Positions 31,715-40,938 of a DNA stretch of 64,000 nt are shown piece after piece. The first letter of the stretch is position 1; every line of letters starts with the position of its first letter. Source of the DNA: Microcoleus asticus IPMA8. GTDB lineage: Bacteria; Cyanobacteriota; Cyanobacteriia; Cyanobacteriales; Microcoleaceae. Below the pieces are notes generated by a model. The model made no database searches and was not told the DNA's origin. It saw nothing but the letters and a program-made list of their open reading frames with translations. The stretch spans positions 28,980-92,979 of the forward strand of contig NZ_SRRZ01000008.1 of NCBI RefSeq assembly GCF_013179805.1, written 5' to 3'. The position numbers and the translations under genes are program-made.

Positions 31715-34700
31715 TCATTTCCACTCGCCTTGCAACGTAAAAGCAGCCCAATAATAGGGGGATTGCCATTTTTCATGCTGCATCATTTCTATCTGCGCCG
31801 CCCTCAAAGCTGCCGCCGGCGCTAACTTTTGTTGCAGCATTTTTTGATAAAACTTTTGCATTAACACAGAAGTTCCTTCATCATCCACATTCCACAAGCT
31901 CACCGCCACCCGCTGCGCCCCCGCATACATAAAACCCCTTGTTAATCCGACCATTCCTTCGCCTTTAATATTCTGTCCCATGCCCGATTGACAAGCACTT
32001 AAAACCACTAAATTGGCCGCTAATTTCAAGTTAAAAATATCGGTAAGGCGCAAAAAACCATTGACAAGATTGCCTTTGTCATCTATCATCGACATCAGAA
32101 TTCCTGACAGTTCTGGATTTTGGCTGTTAGCCATGCCGTGGGTGGCGAAGTGCACGATTTGATAATTAGCTAAACTGCCGTCGGTAGCAGTAGTGCGACT
32201 GGCGGAAAAATCAATCTTTTCACTGCTAGAAGCTGAGGGGAATAAGCTTAATATTGTTTGGGCTTCTTGGCGAGTAAATGGTAGGCGTTTTGGCGGCCAT
32301 TCCCTATTAGAAGCACTAAGCGCTCGATTTAAACCGAGGTTATTTGCTTCTAACTTTTCGGTGGTTGCTGGGGTAAGTTGTCCTTTGACTCTTTCATCAT
32401 CTGGACTGAAAACAGGATCGGCTAAAATTGCTAAAGTTTGGCCCGGCGGTTTTCTGTCTCCGTAATTTTGCCTGAGAATGGCGAGAGTTGAGGCGGAAGG
32501 CAGCGTAATAATTTCATGTTGGGTGATTAAGGGAATATTGGCATTTTGTCCGGCGGTTTGGGCAAGATTTAAAGCCGGAAAAGGGGTATAGTGCAGCACG
32601 CCGTCGGGAACAATTAATAAGCGTTTGTTTCCTAATTGGGCTGCTGCGGGCTGTAAAATTAATTGACCCAGGTTTGCACTCACGTCGGCAATTTTTTGGG
32701 GAATATTTCTGTAAGTTGCGCTAGTTATTGCGTCTCGAAACTTCCGGGCGGCTGTTTCAATGTCAACCTGTTTTGGCAATTCATAGCTAGTTAGTCCGGT
32801 TGATGTCACAACCCACAAATAACTGCGGTCTTTCCCGAGGGAATACTGCAATAAAATAGTGTTTTCATCGAGAATCTGTTTCTGAATTTCTGGCAGCGTT
32901 AAAGGTTGGGGTTGGGTGAGGGCAGCGTAGCGGGGGCTGGCGCTACGAATCCCGGTTTGAATTTGCTGATATTCTTGCAGGAGTGTGAGGCGCTGTTTCT
33001 CTATTTCATCGATTTTAGCTTGCTGGGGATTGGGGTGACTGAGGGCTTCGATGCGCTGCTTTTCAATTGCATCGAGTTGCTGTTTTGCGCGATTTTCTTG
33101 TTGCAGTAAATTGGGGTCAATGCCTGCGCGAATGTTGGCGTTACTTTCTTGGAGGAGTTCGAGGAGGCTGCGGGCTCTCGAACGTTCGCTGGCTTCTAAG
33201 GCTTTTGTATCGTAACCGGATTTAGGATTAGTTTTATGCAGTTGCATTAACAGGTCGATGTAGAATTCGTAGTAGTTTTGTACTGTGGCAAAGTATGAGG
33301 TGCGAAGTTCTGGGCTGGCAATTTTGGTGCGGAGATTTTCGATTATTTTGATTGAGGCTTCAATGTCATTGAGGGCTTCGGTAAGATTGCCACGATCGCG
33401 TTTGAGAAAAGCCATGTTGTAAAGGGTGAGAGCTTCTTTTCCAGCGTTGCCGACAGCCCGGCTCAGGGGAAGGGATTGGCTGAAATATTCTAAAGCTTTC
33501 TGTTTTTCTCCCAAATCCAAGTACACTAACCCAATATTGTTGAGGGTAATAGCTTCCATTGAGCGATCGCCGACGGCCCGACTCAGGGGAAGGGATTGGC
33601 TGAAATATTCTAAAGCTTTCTGTTTTTCTCCCAAATCCGAGTACACTAAGCCAATGTTGTTGAGGGTGATAGCTTCTTGCCATTGATTGCTGACGCCTCT
33701 ACTCAGGGAAAGAGATTGATTATAATATTCTAAAGCTTTTTGTTTTTCTCCGATATCTTCGTAGATTCTACCAATATTGTTGAGGGTGATAGCTTCCACT
33801 GAGCGATCGCCGACGGCCCGACTCAGGGGAAGGGATTGGCTGAAATATTCTAAAGCTTTCTGTTTTTCTCCCAAATCTGAGTAAACCAAGCCAATGTTGT
33901 TGAGAGTGACAGCTTCTTGCGATCGATTACCGGCGGCGCGACTTAAGGGAAGGGATTGATTGTAATATTCTAAAGCTTTTTGTTTTTCTCCGATATCTTC
34001 ATAGATTTTTCCAATATTATTAAGGGTGAGAGCTTCTCTTCCTGGGTTGCCGATCGCCCGACTGAAGGGAAGAGATTGATTGTAATATTCTAAAGCTTTC
34101 TGTTTCTCTCTCAAATAGTCGTAGATACTGCCAATATTGTTGAGGGTGATAGACTCCTGCGAGCGATTGCCGATCGCCCGACTGAGGGGAAGAGATTGAT
34201 TGTAATATTCTAAAGCTTTCTGTTTTTCCCCCAAATTTGAGTAAACTAAGCCTATATTACTGAGGGTAACAGCTTCCTGCGATCGATTACCAGTAGCGCG
34301 ACTGAGGGGAAGAGATTGATTGTAATATTCTAAAGCTTTCTGTTTCTCCCCCAAATTTGAGTAAACTAAGCCTATATTGCTGAGGGTAACAGCTTCCTGT
34401 GATCGATCGCCCACAGCCCGACTTAGGAGAAGCGACTGATTGTAATAGCCTAAAGCTGTTTGTGTTTCTCCCAAATCTGAGTAAACTAAACCGATGTTGC
34501 TGATAGTGACAGCTTCTTTAGCACGATCGCCCGCCGATCGATACAGGTTTAATGCTTGTTCATATTTGACGAGCGCACCTTTGAAAGATTCTATCGTCCC
34601 TTGGTAGTAAAGTTGTAATCCTTCGTTTAAAGCTTTTATAGCAGCGTCACTACTGGTATTTTGCGCCGTTTGTACGGCTTTGCCAACGGGCACGGCTGCT

Positions 34701-34774
34701 GCCACTGGCTGACTTAACTGAAGCGAAAGCGCGATCGACATACCAGCCAAAACCCATTGAGTGCGATCGAACAT
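31715..34774 (-). CDS. TPR-CHAT protein (caspase-like peptidase domain)
   Basis: The protein has 1019 residues from the ATG at 34774, which has AGGGGTGG upstream; an in-frame start 36 bases earlier lacks one. A signal peptide (VLAGMSIALSLQLSQPVAAA) is followed by nine 40-residue tetratricopeptide repeats of the pattern NNIGLVYSDLGEKQKALEYY and a degenerate tenth. After a coiled region with KIDEIEKQRLTLLQEY comes the CHAT domain, with its catalytic pair in HFATHGM (His879) and LSACQSG (Cys928). CHAT peptidases are caspase relatives. The signal peptide implies a periplasmic or outer location. Confidence 0.95.
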   Translation of the reverse strand: MFDRTQWVLAGMSIALSLQLSQPVAAAVPVGKAVQTAQNTSSDAAIKALNEGLQLYYQGTIESFKGALVKYEQALNLYRSAGDRAKEAVTISNIGLVYSDLGETQTALGYYNQSLLLSRAVGDRSQEAVTLSNIGLVYSNLGEKQKALEYYNQSLPLSRATGNRSQEAVTLSNIGLVYSNLGEKQKALEYYNQSLPLSRAIGNRSQESITLNNIGSIYDYLREKQKALEYYNQSLPFSRAIGNPGREALTLNNIGKIYEDIGEKQKALEYYNQSLPLSRAAGNRSQEAVTLNNIGLVYSDLGEKQKALEYFSQSLPLSRAVGDRSVEAITLNNIGRIYEDIGEKQKALEYYNQSLSLSRGVSNQWQEAITLNNIGLVYSDLGEKQKALEYFSQSLPLSRAVGDRSMEAITLNNIGLVYLDLGEKQKALEYFSQSLPLSRAVGNAGKEALTLYNMAFLKRDRGNLTEALNDIEASIKIIENLRTKIASPELRTSYFATVQNYYEFYIDLLMQLHKTNPKSGYDTKALEASERSRARSLLELLQESNANIRAGIDPNLLQQENRAKQQLDAIEKQRIEALSHPNPQQAKIDEIEKQRLTLLQEYQQIQTGIRSASPRYAALTQPQPLTLPEIQKQILDENTILLQYSLGKDRSYLWVVTSTGLTSYELPKQVDIETAARKFRDAITSATYRNIPQKIADVSANLGQLILQPAAAQLGNKRLLIVPDGVLHYTPFPALNLAQTAGQNANIPLITQHEIITLPSASTLAILRQNYGDRKPPGQTLAILADPVFSPDDERVKGQLTPATTEKLEANNLGLNRALSASNREWPPKRLPFTRQEAQTILSLFPSASSSEKIDFSASRTTATDGSLANYQIVHFATHGMANSQNPELSGILMSMIDDKGNLVNGFLRLTDIFNLKLAANLVVLSACQSGMGQNIKGEGMVGLTRGFMYAGAQRVAVSLWNVDDEGTSVLMQKFYQKMLQQKLAPAAALRAAQIEMMQHEKWQSPYYWAAFTLQGEWK
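33440..34560. repeat. Nine near-identical 120-bp tandem repeats inside the TPR-CHAT gene
   Basis: The DNA blocks share long identical runs such as AATATTCTAAAGCTTTCTGT. Two repeat types alternate in places (YFSQSLPLSRAVGDRS and YYNQSLPLSRA), which suggests recent internal duplication or gene conversion. Copy number is likely to vary between strains. Confidence 0.85.
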
Positions 34775-34924
34775 AGCCACCCCTTTTGTATTTTTGTCAA
34801 TCTTAATCACTAGCTCGCTTAGTGTAAAGGCAGGAAGAAGTCAGGGCGATCGGCATTTTTGCTAGAGTTAACGAGTAGTGCGATTCCCTGCAGGATCGCT
34901 ACGCCGCGCGTACTTTTTCCCAGC

Positions 34925-35188
34925 ATGAACAACATCCTAACTACCCCCGATCCCGTAACAACCCACTGGGATTGCCCCGAATGCGGCGGCACCGGTACCC
35001 TCAGTCCCGAAATTTGCCCTGTTTGTCTCGGAGCAAAATACATCGATCTCGCTACCATAACGAACTGGATGCTCGATTTTATGGAATCTCGCGGCTGCGA
35101 TCGAGCTGAGATCGATCGATTGCGAACCGAAAACCCAGACCCGCTAACATTAACTTTTTGCCTCGAAGTTTGTATCGCCCTTAAATAA
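34925..35188 (+). CDS. Small zinc-ribbon protein
   Basis: The protein has 87 residues from the ATG at 34925; a TTG frame start at 34859 is less likely. Near the N-terminus are two CxxC pairs, CPECGGTG and ICPVCLGAKY, of the DnaJ-like zinc-ribbon type with Gly-x-Gly spacers. The rest is an acidic helical tail (WMLDFMESRGCDRAEIDRLR). Small proteins of this layout occur in cyanobacteria without known function. It is divergent from the TPR-CHAT gene. Confidence 0.7.
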   Translation: MNNILTTPDPVTTHWDCPECGGTGTLSPEICPVCLGAKYIDLATITNWMLDFMESRGCDRAEIDRLRTENPDPLTLTFCLEVCIALK

Positions 35189-35338
35189 ACAACGATATCA
35201 AGTCGGCTTAATTGGTTATAAATCATTTACGGGCATCGGGCATCGGGTATGGTCGGAAAAAAAACGCACTCTACAAGTTGATTTAACTGAAAAAAAATAA
35301 TGCCCAATTCCCTATTCCCAATGCCCTATTCCCAATAT

Positions 35339-36127
35339 TCAGTGTCCCTTAACCGGATGTTGACCGTAAAAAGGCAAAGCATCCGACCAATCAGGACGAC
35401 TTCCCATTTGCCACTCCAAATAAGCCAATTCCAACACACTAGAAACAGACCAGCCCAACTCGCTGCCAACTTCAATTAACTGATAGGAACTTTCCAAACT
35501 TTCCAACTTTTCCTGCCAGGATTCCGCCGTCATTACGGTATCAGGAAACAACTCAGTTAAACCAGAATCTTTGTTAACTGAATAAACAGCGCCAAACAAT
35601 TGTCCCCGCTGTGCAGGCATTTGCAGCGCCACGCTCAAAACCCCCCCCTTAGCAAGGGGGGATTCTGCACTCAAAAGCCCCCCCTTAGCAAGGGGGGGTT
35701 GGGGGGGTTCCGTATTCAAAAGCCCCCCCTTAGCAAGGGGAGGTTCCATATTCAAAAGCCCCCCCTTAGCAAGGGGGGGTTGGGGGGGTGCCGCCCAAGC
35801 GACAGCCGCCAAAGTTGAAATCGCAAAAACTGGAATATCCAACTGTTGAGCCAAAGTCCGCGCCGTCACCATACCCATCCGAGTCCCCGTGAAACCTCCG
35901 GGCCCCTTCGCCACTGCAATAAAAGCTAAATCCGCCCAAGTTTGCGGCTGAATAAACTCGACTAAATACTGATGCAAATGAGTGGCTAAATCGCGATCCA
36001 AGTTCCAAGTTTGGCAGCGAGAATCCCCGGCAAAATTGCTGATGGCTAAACCGAGTTCGCGACTAGCTGTGTGCAGGGCTAATCCGTATTTTTTAACAGA
36101 TGTTCCGTCTTGTGGATTGCTATTCAC
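35339..36127 (-). CDS. tsaB: tRNA threonylcarbamoyladenosine biosynthesis protein TsaB, with a repeat insertion
   Basis: ASKHA-fold subunit of the TsaB-TsaD-TsaE machinery that makes t6A37 in tRNA. TsaB features are GLALHTASRELGLAIS, the AKGPGGFTGTRMGMVTARTLAQQL block and ALQMPAQRGQLFGAVYSV. At 262 residues it is about 40-50 longer than usual: residues about 112-164 are PPLAKGGLL units encoded by palindromic DNA repeats inserted in frame. The start is GTG at 36127, 2 bp after the kinase stop, so the two are probably co-transcribed. The insertion lies in a loop between conserved blocks, so activity may be kept. Confidence 0.93.
   Translation of the reverse strand: MNSNPQDGTSVKKYGLALHTASRELGLAISNFAGDSRCQTWNLDRDLATHLHQYLVEFIQPQTWADLAFIAVAKGPGGFTGTRMGMVTARTLAQQLDIPVFAISTLAAVAWAAPPQPPLAKGGLLNMEPPLAKGGLLNTEPPQPPLAKGGLLSAESPLAKGGVLSVALQMPAQRGQLFGAVYSVNKDSGLTELFPDTVMTAESWQEKLESLESSYQLIEVGSELGWSVSSVLELAYLEWQMGSRPDWSDALPFYGQHPVKGH
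35635..35792. repeat. Four copies of a CCCCCCTTAGCAAGGGGGG palindrome inside tsaB
   Basis: Palindromes lie at 35641-35661, 35678-35697, 35723-35742 and 35759-35778, two of them followed by TTGGGGGGG. The unit length keeps the tsaB frame open. The core is the same CCCCTTAGCAAGGGG hairpin as in the MITE-like elements at 50556 and 59586. Confidence 0.9.
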
Positions 36128-36129
36128 GA

Positions 36130-37842
36130 TTAATGATAATTTTCCTTAACAAAAAACAGGGGCAAAGCCACAACTAAGCAACCCAAAAGAATGCCAAATA
36201 TTCCCGTATTTAAAATCCTGGAATTCCCCATCCCCCCAGTCATCAAAAACAGCACTACTAAACTTGCAAATAAATTTTTATTGGCAAATTCTTTGTGTTG
36301 GGAAACTTGATGTTTTACCGCCATAAAACCAGAAGAAACTATTAGCGCAAACCACGAATTAAAAATGACTATTTGAGAGCCAAAAATAAACCAAACTAAG
36401 GCAAACATTAGCGCATCTATCCAAAAATCCTGAGTTTTCAACTTCGGCAGCCAAAATTCTTGGGTAGCAACCGGGGCGATTTTCTTGAGTAATTGATTGT
36501 GTTGCAGCCGCACGAGTTTGTTTCTCAATTGAATCTTGGGATCGATTTGCAATATTTGCTTCCACTCCGGGCGGCGAGAATTGTTGACTCTTCCCAACAG
36601 CTTCACGGCTGCGACTTTATTTAACTGCAAATCTGTGAGTCTAGTGGCAATTATTTGAGATAAGTGCGGATAGTAAACGGGGTTGTCTTCGGTTCTGTTG
36701 ATGACGATATTGAGCTGTTGCTTGGCTTGAGTGACTTGGATTGTAACATTGTACGGGGCGATCGCCTCTTGCAAAGCTTGCTGAATTTCGGCTTGCTCTT
36801 GGCGAGTGAAAAGCGACACACCGGGCGCAGGTGTAACCACCCGTTCTGCGGGCGTTTCCGGCGCGTCTAGCACAGGCTGTGCATCTAAATACACCGGTTT
36901 GGGGTTTAAGTGCCGGATGACTGCTGATGCTGAACTGTAGCGCCGATTGGTGGCACTTTGGAGCATGGTGTCGAGGATGCGGCCCAAATCGTCGCTAACA
37001 GCAGTCTTCAAATAATTTCGCCAAGCCCAAGAATCCTCTGCACTGTCGAACAAATCGAAGGGAGGAATTTCAGTCAGCAAGTGAATGCAAGTAACGCCCA
37101 AACTGTAGATATCGCTGGCAAAAACTGCTTTCCCCATCAATTGTTCTGGGGCTGTATAAGCAGCACTGCCGATAATTGTACCTGTTTGCGGCAAGCCAGT
37201 TGCTGTTACTTTCTTAGCTGCACCAAAGTCTACTAAAACAATATCTTTTTGGAAAGGAGAGGGTTGATAGGAAGTTTCTAAGGCGGGTAAAGGAGTTGGA
37301 GATAGTCGGCGGCGAATGATATTTTCTGGTTTGATATCGCGGTGAATGACTTTGGATTTGTGGACGAAGTGGAGCACCGGCAATAAATCGTTGAGGATTT
37401 GCCGAATTTGAGTTTCGGTGAATGCTCCTTTTTGTTCTAATTCTCTGGCTAGGTTTTTGCCGTCTATAAATTCTTGTACTAAATACTGTCTCCCGTCTTG
37501 TTCAAAATGCGCAATTAATTCTGGAATCTGGGGATGTTTGCCCAAGGTTTGTAGCTGGGCTGCTTCTTGGTGAAATAGTTGAGCGGCTTTTTCGGCTGCG
37601 GTATTTTGCTGCAAAAATTGCTTGATTACGCACTGCGAAAAAATCAGGGGTTTGGTTTCATCTACTGCTAGAAATGTTCGGCCAAATCCTCCTTGCCCGA
37701 TCGGCTTTACGGTTCGGTAGCGAGATGCTGAGGGCGTTTCTGAGTCTAGAGTTAACAACAATTTTGAGCCGCAACTTTGGCACAATTCTGCATCCCCTTG
37801 GTTTTGCGGATTCTGACAAGTTGGGTTTAAGCAATAGCACAT
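36130..37842 (-). CDS. Membrane-anchored serine/threonine protein kinase with an N-terminal four-Cys domain
   Basis: The protein has 570 residues. The start MCYCLNPTCQNPQNQ...CQSCGSK is the four-Cys zinc ribbon typical of a cyanobacterial kinase family. The kinase domain spans about 42-310: glycine loop GQGGFGRTF, Lys74 in VIKQF, Asp169 in HRDIKPEN, and VDFGAAK. After a linker there is a soluble region (about 350-450) and three or four hydrophobic segments at about 470-565. It probably senses membrane or envelope signals; targets unknown. It is immediately upstream of tsaB. Confidence 0.95.
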   Translation of the reverse strand: MCYCLNPTCQNPQNQGDAELCQSCGSKLLLTLDSETPSASRYRTVKPIGQGGFGRTFLAVDETKPLIFSQCVIKQFLQQNTAAEKAAQLFHQEAAQLQTLGKHPQIPELIAHFEQDGRQYLVQEFIDGKNLARELEQKGAFTETQIRQILNDLLPVLHFVHKSKVIHRDIKPENIIRRRLSPTPLPALETSYQPSPFQKDIVLVDFGAAKKVTATGLPQTGTIIGSAAYTAPEQLMGKAVFASDIYSLGVTCIHLLTEIPPFDLFDSAEDSWAWRNYLKTAVSDDLGRILDTMLQSATNRRYSSASAVIRHLNPKPVYLDAQPVLDAPETPAERVVTPAPGVSLFTRQEQAEIQQALQEAIAPYNVTIQVTQAKQQLNIVINRTEDNPVYYPHLSQIIATRLTDLQLNKVAAVKLLGRVNNSRRPEWKQILQIDPKIQLRNKLVRLQHNQLLKKIAPVATQEFWLPKLKTQDFWIDALMFALVWFIFGSQIVIFNSWFALIVSSGFMAVKHQVSQHKEFANKNLFASLVVLFLMTGGMGNSRILNTGIFGILLGCLVVALPLFFVKENYH

Positions 37843-37844
37843 TG

Positions 37845-37877
37845 GATTTTAGATTTTAGATTTTAGATTTTAGATTT
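37845..37877. repeat. Heptanucleotide short tandem repeat (TTTAGAT type)
   Basis: Four units of TTTTAGA lie directly upstream of the kinase start codon, followed by degenerate GGGAATTGGGAAT sequence to 37975. Confidence 0.85.
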
Positions 37878-38017
37878 GTAATTGGGAATGGGGAATGGGG
37901 AATTGGGAATTGGGCATCGGGAATTTAAAATTGAAAATTGGGAATTGAATATTGGAAAGGGAAAATTAAAAATTGGGTAAAAAGAAGAAACAAGAAAAGG
38001 AGAACGTTTTATTTTTT

Positions 38018-38070
38018 TCTTCTTCCTTCTTCCTTCTTCCTTCTTCCTTCTTCCTTCTTCCTTCTTCCTT
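38018..38070. repeat. Heptanucleotide short tandem repeat (CTTCCTT type)
   Basis: Seven near-perfect CTTCTTC/CTTCCTT units abut the stop codon of the ycf34 gene on the opposite strand. Confidence 0.85.
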
Positions 38071-38317
38071 AAGTCGGGACGAGTTCGCCTGGCCGCAATT
38101 TTGCCCATTTGCCGGTCTCTTGCTTGAAACTCTGACACCCGACTACATCCCATTCCATTTCAATTTCGTCTTGGCGGGGGCGGATGTTGACGTTGATGGT
38201 GGGTTCTACGGGGTCGAAATCGGGTGTTTCGGTGAGGTGAAGCTGTTCGTGCTGTTCTTCTACGGCGTGGTAGGTGAAGCAGCGGTCTACATAGTGGCAG
38301 TTAATACAAATACACAT
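38069..38317 (-). CDS. ycf34: Ycf34 family protein
   Basis: The protein has 82 residues, the usual length, and matches Ycf34 closely: MCICINCHYVDRCFTYHAVE, HLTETPDFDPVEPTINVNI and EWDVVGCQSF. The Cys residues near the N-terminus (CICINC..., DRC) fit reports that Ycf34 binds an iron-sulfur cluster and influences photosynthetic electron transport in Synechocystis. It is a single leftward gene. Its 3' end is bounded by a heptamer repeat. Confidence 0.93.
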   Translation of the reverse strand: MCICINCHYVDRCFTYHAVEEQHEQLHLTETPDFDPVEPTINVNIRPRQDEIEMEWDVVGCQSFKQETGKWAKLRPGELVPT

Positions 38318-38424
38318 TCTTGATATCCTCTGTGCATTTCAAAAAGATTGGTGAAATTTGAGCTTTCTGTTAATCTAGCGTAGCAAGAGTTTAATTGTTT
38401 GTAAGTTTGTAGATTTTTGTTGCG

Positions 38425-39675
38425 ATGCCGATTAATTTGCCCTGTTCATTATCTCCTGATACTTGGCCGTTTGATTTGAAACTGCTGACACCGCCTGCTT
38501 ATCTGGTGGGCGGTGCGGTGCGGGATGCGCTGCTGGGGAGGCGATCGCACTATTTTGATTTGGATTTTGTCATGCTAACACGGGCCGTGAAGACTGCTCG
38601 AAAAATTGCCGATCGCACGAATGGTGGATTTGTCTTGTTGGATGCGGAACGCCAAATTGCGCGGGTGGTGTTTGCGGGCGGTACGGTGGATTTGGCGCAA
38701 GCGGAAGGGGGGAGTCTGGAGGGGGATTTGCTGCGCCGGGATTTTCGGATAAATGCGATCGCCTGCAATCCTTTTACAGGAGAAATCATCGATCCTTTGG
38801 ACGGTCAAACTGATTTGCGGTTGGGTTTGCTGCGGATGGTTTCGCGGTCAAATTTGGAGGACGATCCGCTGAGGTTATTAAGAGCTTACCGCCAAGCGGC
38901 GCAGTTGGGTTTTGCGATCGAAGCTGAAACTCAATCGGCGATTCGGGAATTAGCGCCGCTATTGAGTCGGGTAGCGGTGGAACGGGTGCGGACGGAATTA
39001 GGTTATTTGTTGATCAATCCAGAGGGTGTTCCTTGGATTTGTCGCGGTTGCGAAGATGGTTTGTTTTCGATTTGGTTTGAAAGTGCGATCGACCGTTTCG
39101 ATATTTTGACAAAAATTGATTTGTGTGCTGACAAATTAGCAGCAATTTACCCGGAATTAGGGAAGGAATTCGGGCGTCAGATTCGAGATACGATTAAAAC
39201 GCCGTTGTTGGCGGTTGCGAAGTTGGCTGTTTTGGCAGATTCCGACCCGACAATTGCTGAAACCGAGTTGCTGCGGTTGAAGTACAGCAATGTGGAGATT
39301 AAAAGTGCGATCGGGCTTTTGAAATACTTGCCACAATTGCAAGCAAAACCAATCGCGGAAATGTCTTTGCGAGAACAGTATTTTTTGTTTCGGGATCTGG
39401 GAATAATATTTCCAGTTTTAGCGGTTTTGGCGGTGGCTGCGGGAGTTGCAGTTGATGAGATTTCAATCTTAATTAATCGCTATCTCGATAAGGATGATAT
39501 TATTGCTCATCCCACACAATTAGTTAGCGGCAATGATTTAATGGAATATTTGAATTTGCCCAGAAGCCCGCGCATAGGTCAATTGTTGATGAAGATTCAA
39601 TTAGCGCGGGTGGAGGGGAGAATTGCGACTCGCGAAGATGCGCTAAAATTGGTGGCAGAGTTAGTTAATCAGTAA
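38425..39675 (+). CDS. CCA tRNA nucleotidyltransferase / poly(A) polymerase family
   Basis: Class II nucleotidyltransferase of 416 residues. Motif A is YLVGGAVRDALLG, followed by the metal carboxylates in FDLDFVM; motif B/C RRDFRINAI and FTGEIIDPLDGQTDLRLG; motif D-E DPLRLLRAYRQAAQLGF. The C-terminal half is helical without a clear HD motif. Cyanobacteria often split CCA addition between two such enzymes, so it may add CC, A or CCA; sequence inspection does not settle which. Confidence 0.93.
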   Translation: MPINLPCSLSPDTWPFDLKLLTPPAYLVGGAVRDALLGRRSHYFDLDFVMLTRAVKTARKIADRTNGGFVLLDAERQIARVVFAGGTVDLAQAEGGSLEGDLLRRDFRINAIACNPFTGEIIDPLDGQTDLRLGLLRMVSRSNLEDDPLRLLRAYRQAAQLGFAIEAETQSAIRELAPLLSRVAVERVRTELGYLLINPEGVPWICRGCEDGLFSIWFESAIDRFDILTKIDLCADKLAAIYPELGKEFGRQIRDTIKTPLLAVAKLAVLADSDPTIAETELLRLKYSNVEIKSAIGLLKYLPQLQAKPIAEMSLREQYFLFRDLGIIFPVLAVLAVAAGVAVDEISILINRYLDKDDIIAHPTQLVSGNDLMEYLNLPRSPRIGQLLMKIQLARVEGRIATREDALKLVAELVNQ

Positions 39676-39703
39676 GTTTAAATTGATATATTGCACAAAG
39701 AAG

Positions 39704-39724
39704 AACGGGCAAGATGCCCGTTCC
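39704..39724. repeat. GGGCAAGATGCCC palindrome after the CCA-adding enzyme
   Basis: AACGGGCAAGATGCCCGTT lies about 28 bp beyond the stop codon. It is the same dispersed palindrome as at 24229-24297. Confidence 0.6.
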
Positions 39725-39802
39725 ACAAAATTCAACTTTCCCGTGGCGCGGGATTCTAGCCCGCCCTCAAAAGTTAATTGACAATGGTCAAAAATCTGAA
39801 TA

Positions 39803-40150
39803 TCAAACAATATCTCTTAATTCTTCCGGCAATTCAAACTTGCCATCTGCACCCGCTTCAAACTCAAAAACTTTCAACACAGCATCAACGTTCAGCGGTC
39901 CGTAAATATGCGGATAAAGATCTCCGGCGGCAGATTCATACTTAATTTCTGCTTGCACTTTTCCAGAGTCAATCCACAGCAAAAGCAATCCTGTTTGTCC
40001 GACAAAAAATTTGTTGGCACTTCTAGTAACTTGCGGGAGTGTCGAACAGTGGATGAATCCTTCAGAGTCTAGGGTATCGCCGCGATAGGATTGAAGGTAT
40101 TTTGCTTCTTGCCACTGTTGGCTTTTAGCAATGTGAAATATAACGCTCAT
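39803..40150 (-). CDS. DUF952 domain protein
   Basis: The protein has 115 residues and matches DUF952 throughout: IFHIAKSQQWQEA at the N-terminus, then SEGFIHCSTLPQV, LLLLWIDSGKV, and DLYPHIYGPLNVDAVLKV. The two His residues in FIHCST and PHIYG are the conserved pair. The family is distantly linked to ADP-ribosyl or glutathione-transferase-like annotations; its function is not known. It is a lone gene between the palindrome at 39704 and a cupin gene. Confidence 0.9.
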   Translation of the reverse strand: MSVIFHIAKSQQWQEAKYLQSYRGDTLDSEGFIHCSTLPQVTRSANKFFVGQTGLLLLWIDSGKVQAEIKYESAAGDLYPHIYGPLNVDAVLKVFEFEAGADGKFELPEELRDIV

Positions 40151-40271
40151 AATTGAATAATTTTAACGTAAAACAGTATTTTGTTAGATCCCCGACTTGC
40201 TTAAGCAGTCGGGGGTCTGCTTTTCCAGGCAGAGCCTAGAAGATTAAAACACTAAAGTCCTTACTACAAAA

Positions 40272-40724
40272 CTAGCACGATACGAGTACATCCGATCGCC
40301 CGAGAACTCTCATATCTTCCTCATCGAGTTCGACTGGTGTACCGCTGCGAATTAGTTCCACAAAATTTTCATTCGGCACCATGATGCACAAAGTGTACAA
40401 ACGTCCACTGCCCGTATTCTCAATTAGGTGAGTGCCTGTTGGAGGCACTAACAAACTATATCCCGGTTGAATACTAACTGTTTTGCCGTCGCAGGTTGCT
40501 TGCCCTGTTCCTTTGAGTACAAAAAACATTTCTACTGCGAATTGATGGCGGTTGGGAGGAGTTTTACCGCCCGCATCGAAAATCTCCACGCAAACAGTTA
40601 ATGACACATTAGCTGTTACCGGATCGAAGACGATCGCTAATCGATTAGTATCGCCCGGACTGATGCGAAATGCTTGGTAGTCTTTCGGAGACTTTATAAC
40701 AGGAATCACGCACTGGTTTGTCAT
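40272..40724 (-). CDS. Cupin-domain protein
   Basis: The protein has 150 residues. The first cupin motif is NRHQFAVEMFFVLKGTGQATCDG (His, Glu ligands) and the second PGYSLLVPPTGTHLIENTGSG. The N-terminal 40 residues are a short beta-rich lead. It lies 214 bp downstream of an isochorismatase-like hydrolase on the same strand, and a broken amidohydrolase is divergent beyond that, which suggests a small catabolic cluster, but the substrate is unknown. Confidence 0.87.
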   Translation of the reverse strand: MTNQCVIPVIKSPKDYQAFRISPGDTNRLAIVFDPVTANVSLTVCVEIFDAGGKTPPNRHQFAVEMFFVLKGTGQATCDGKTVSIQPGYSLLVPPTGTHLIENTGSGRLYTLCIMVPNENFVELIRSGTPVELDEEDMRVLGRSDVLVSC

Positions 40725-40938
40725 TTTTTTATTGTTAGTTGTCAGTGGTTATGTTTCTGCTGTCATTAGTGAGAATCCAGAGTCATTAGTCCGCCGCTCA
40801 ACCTCCAAAGTTTATTAATTTCACAGGAGAGTTCGCTGTCAGAGCAGGAAGCGATATATATAGGCTTTGCTGTGCGGGAATCTCGCACTCCTAAAAAACG
40901 CTTTTTACACTCCAGAAGGATACTCCCCCTGATGACTG

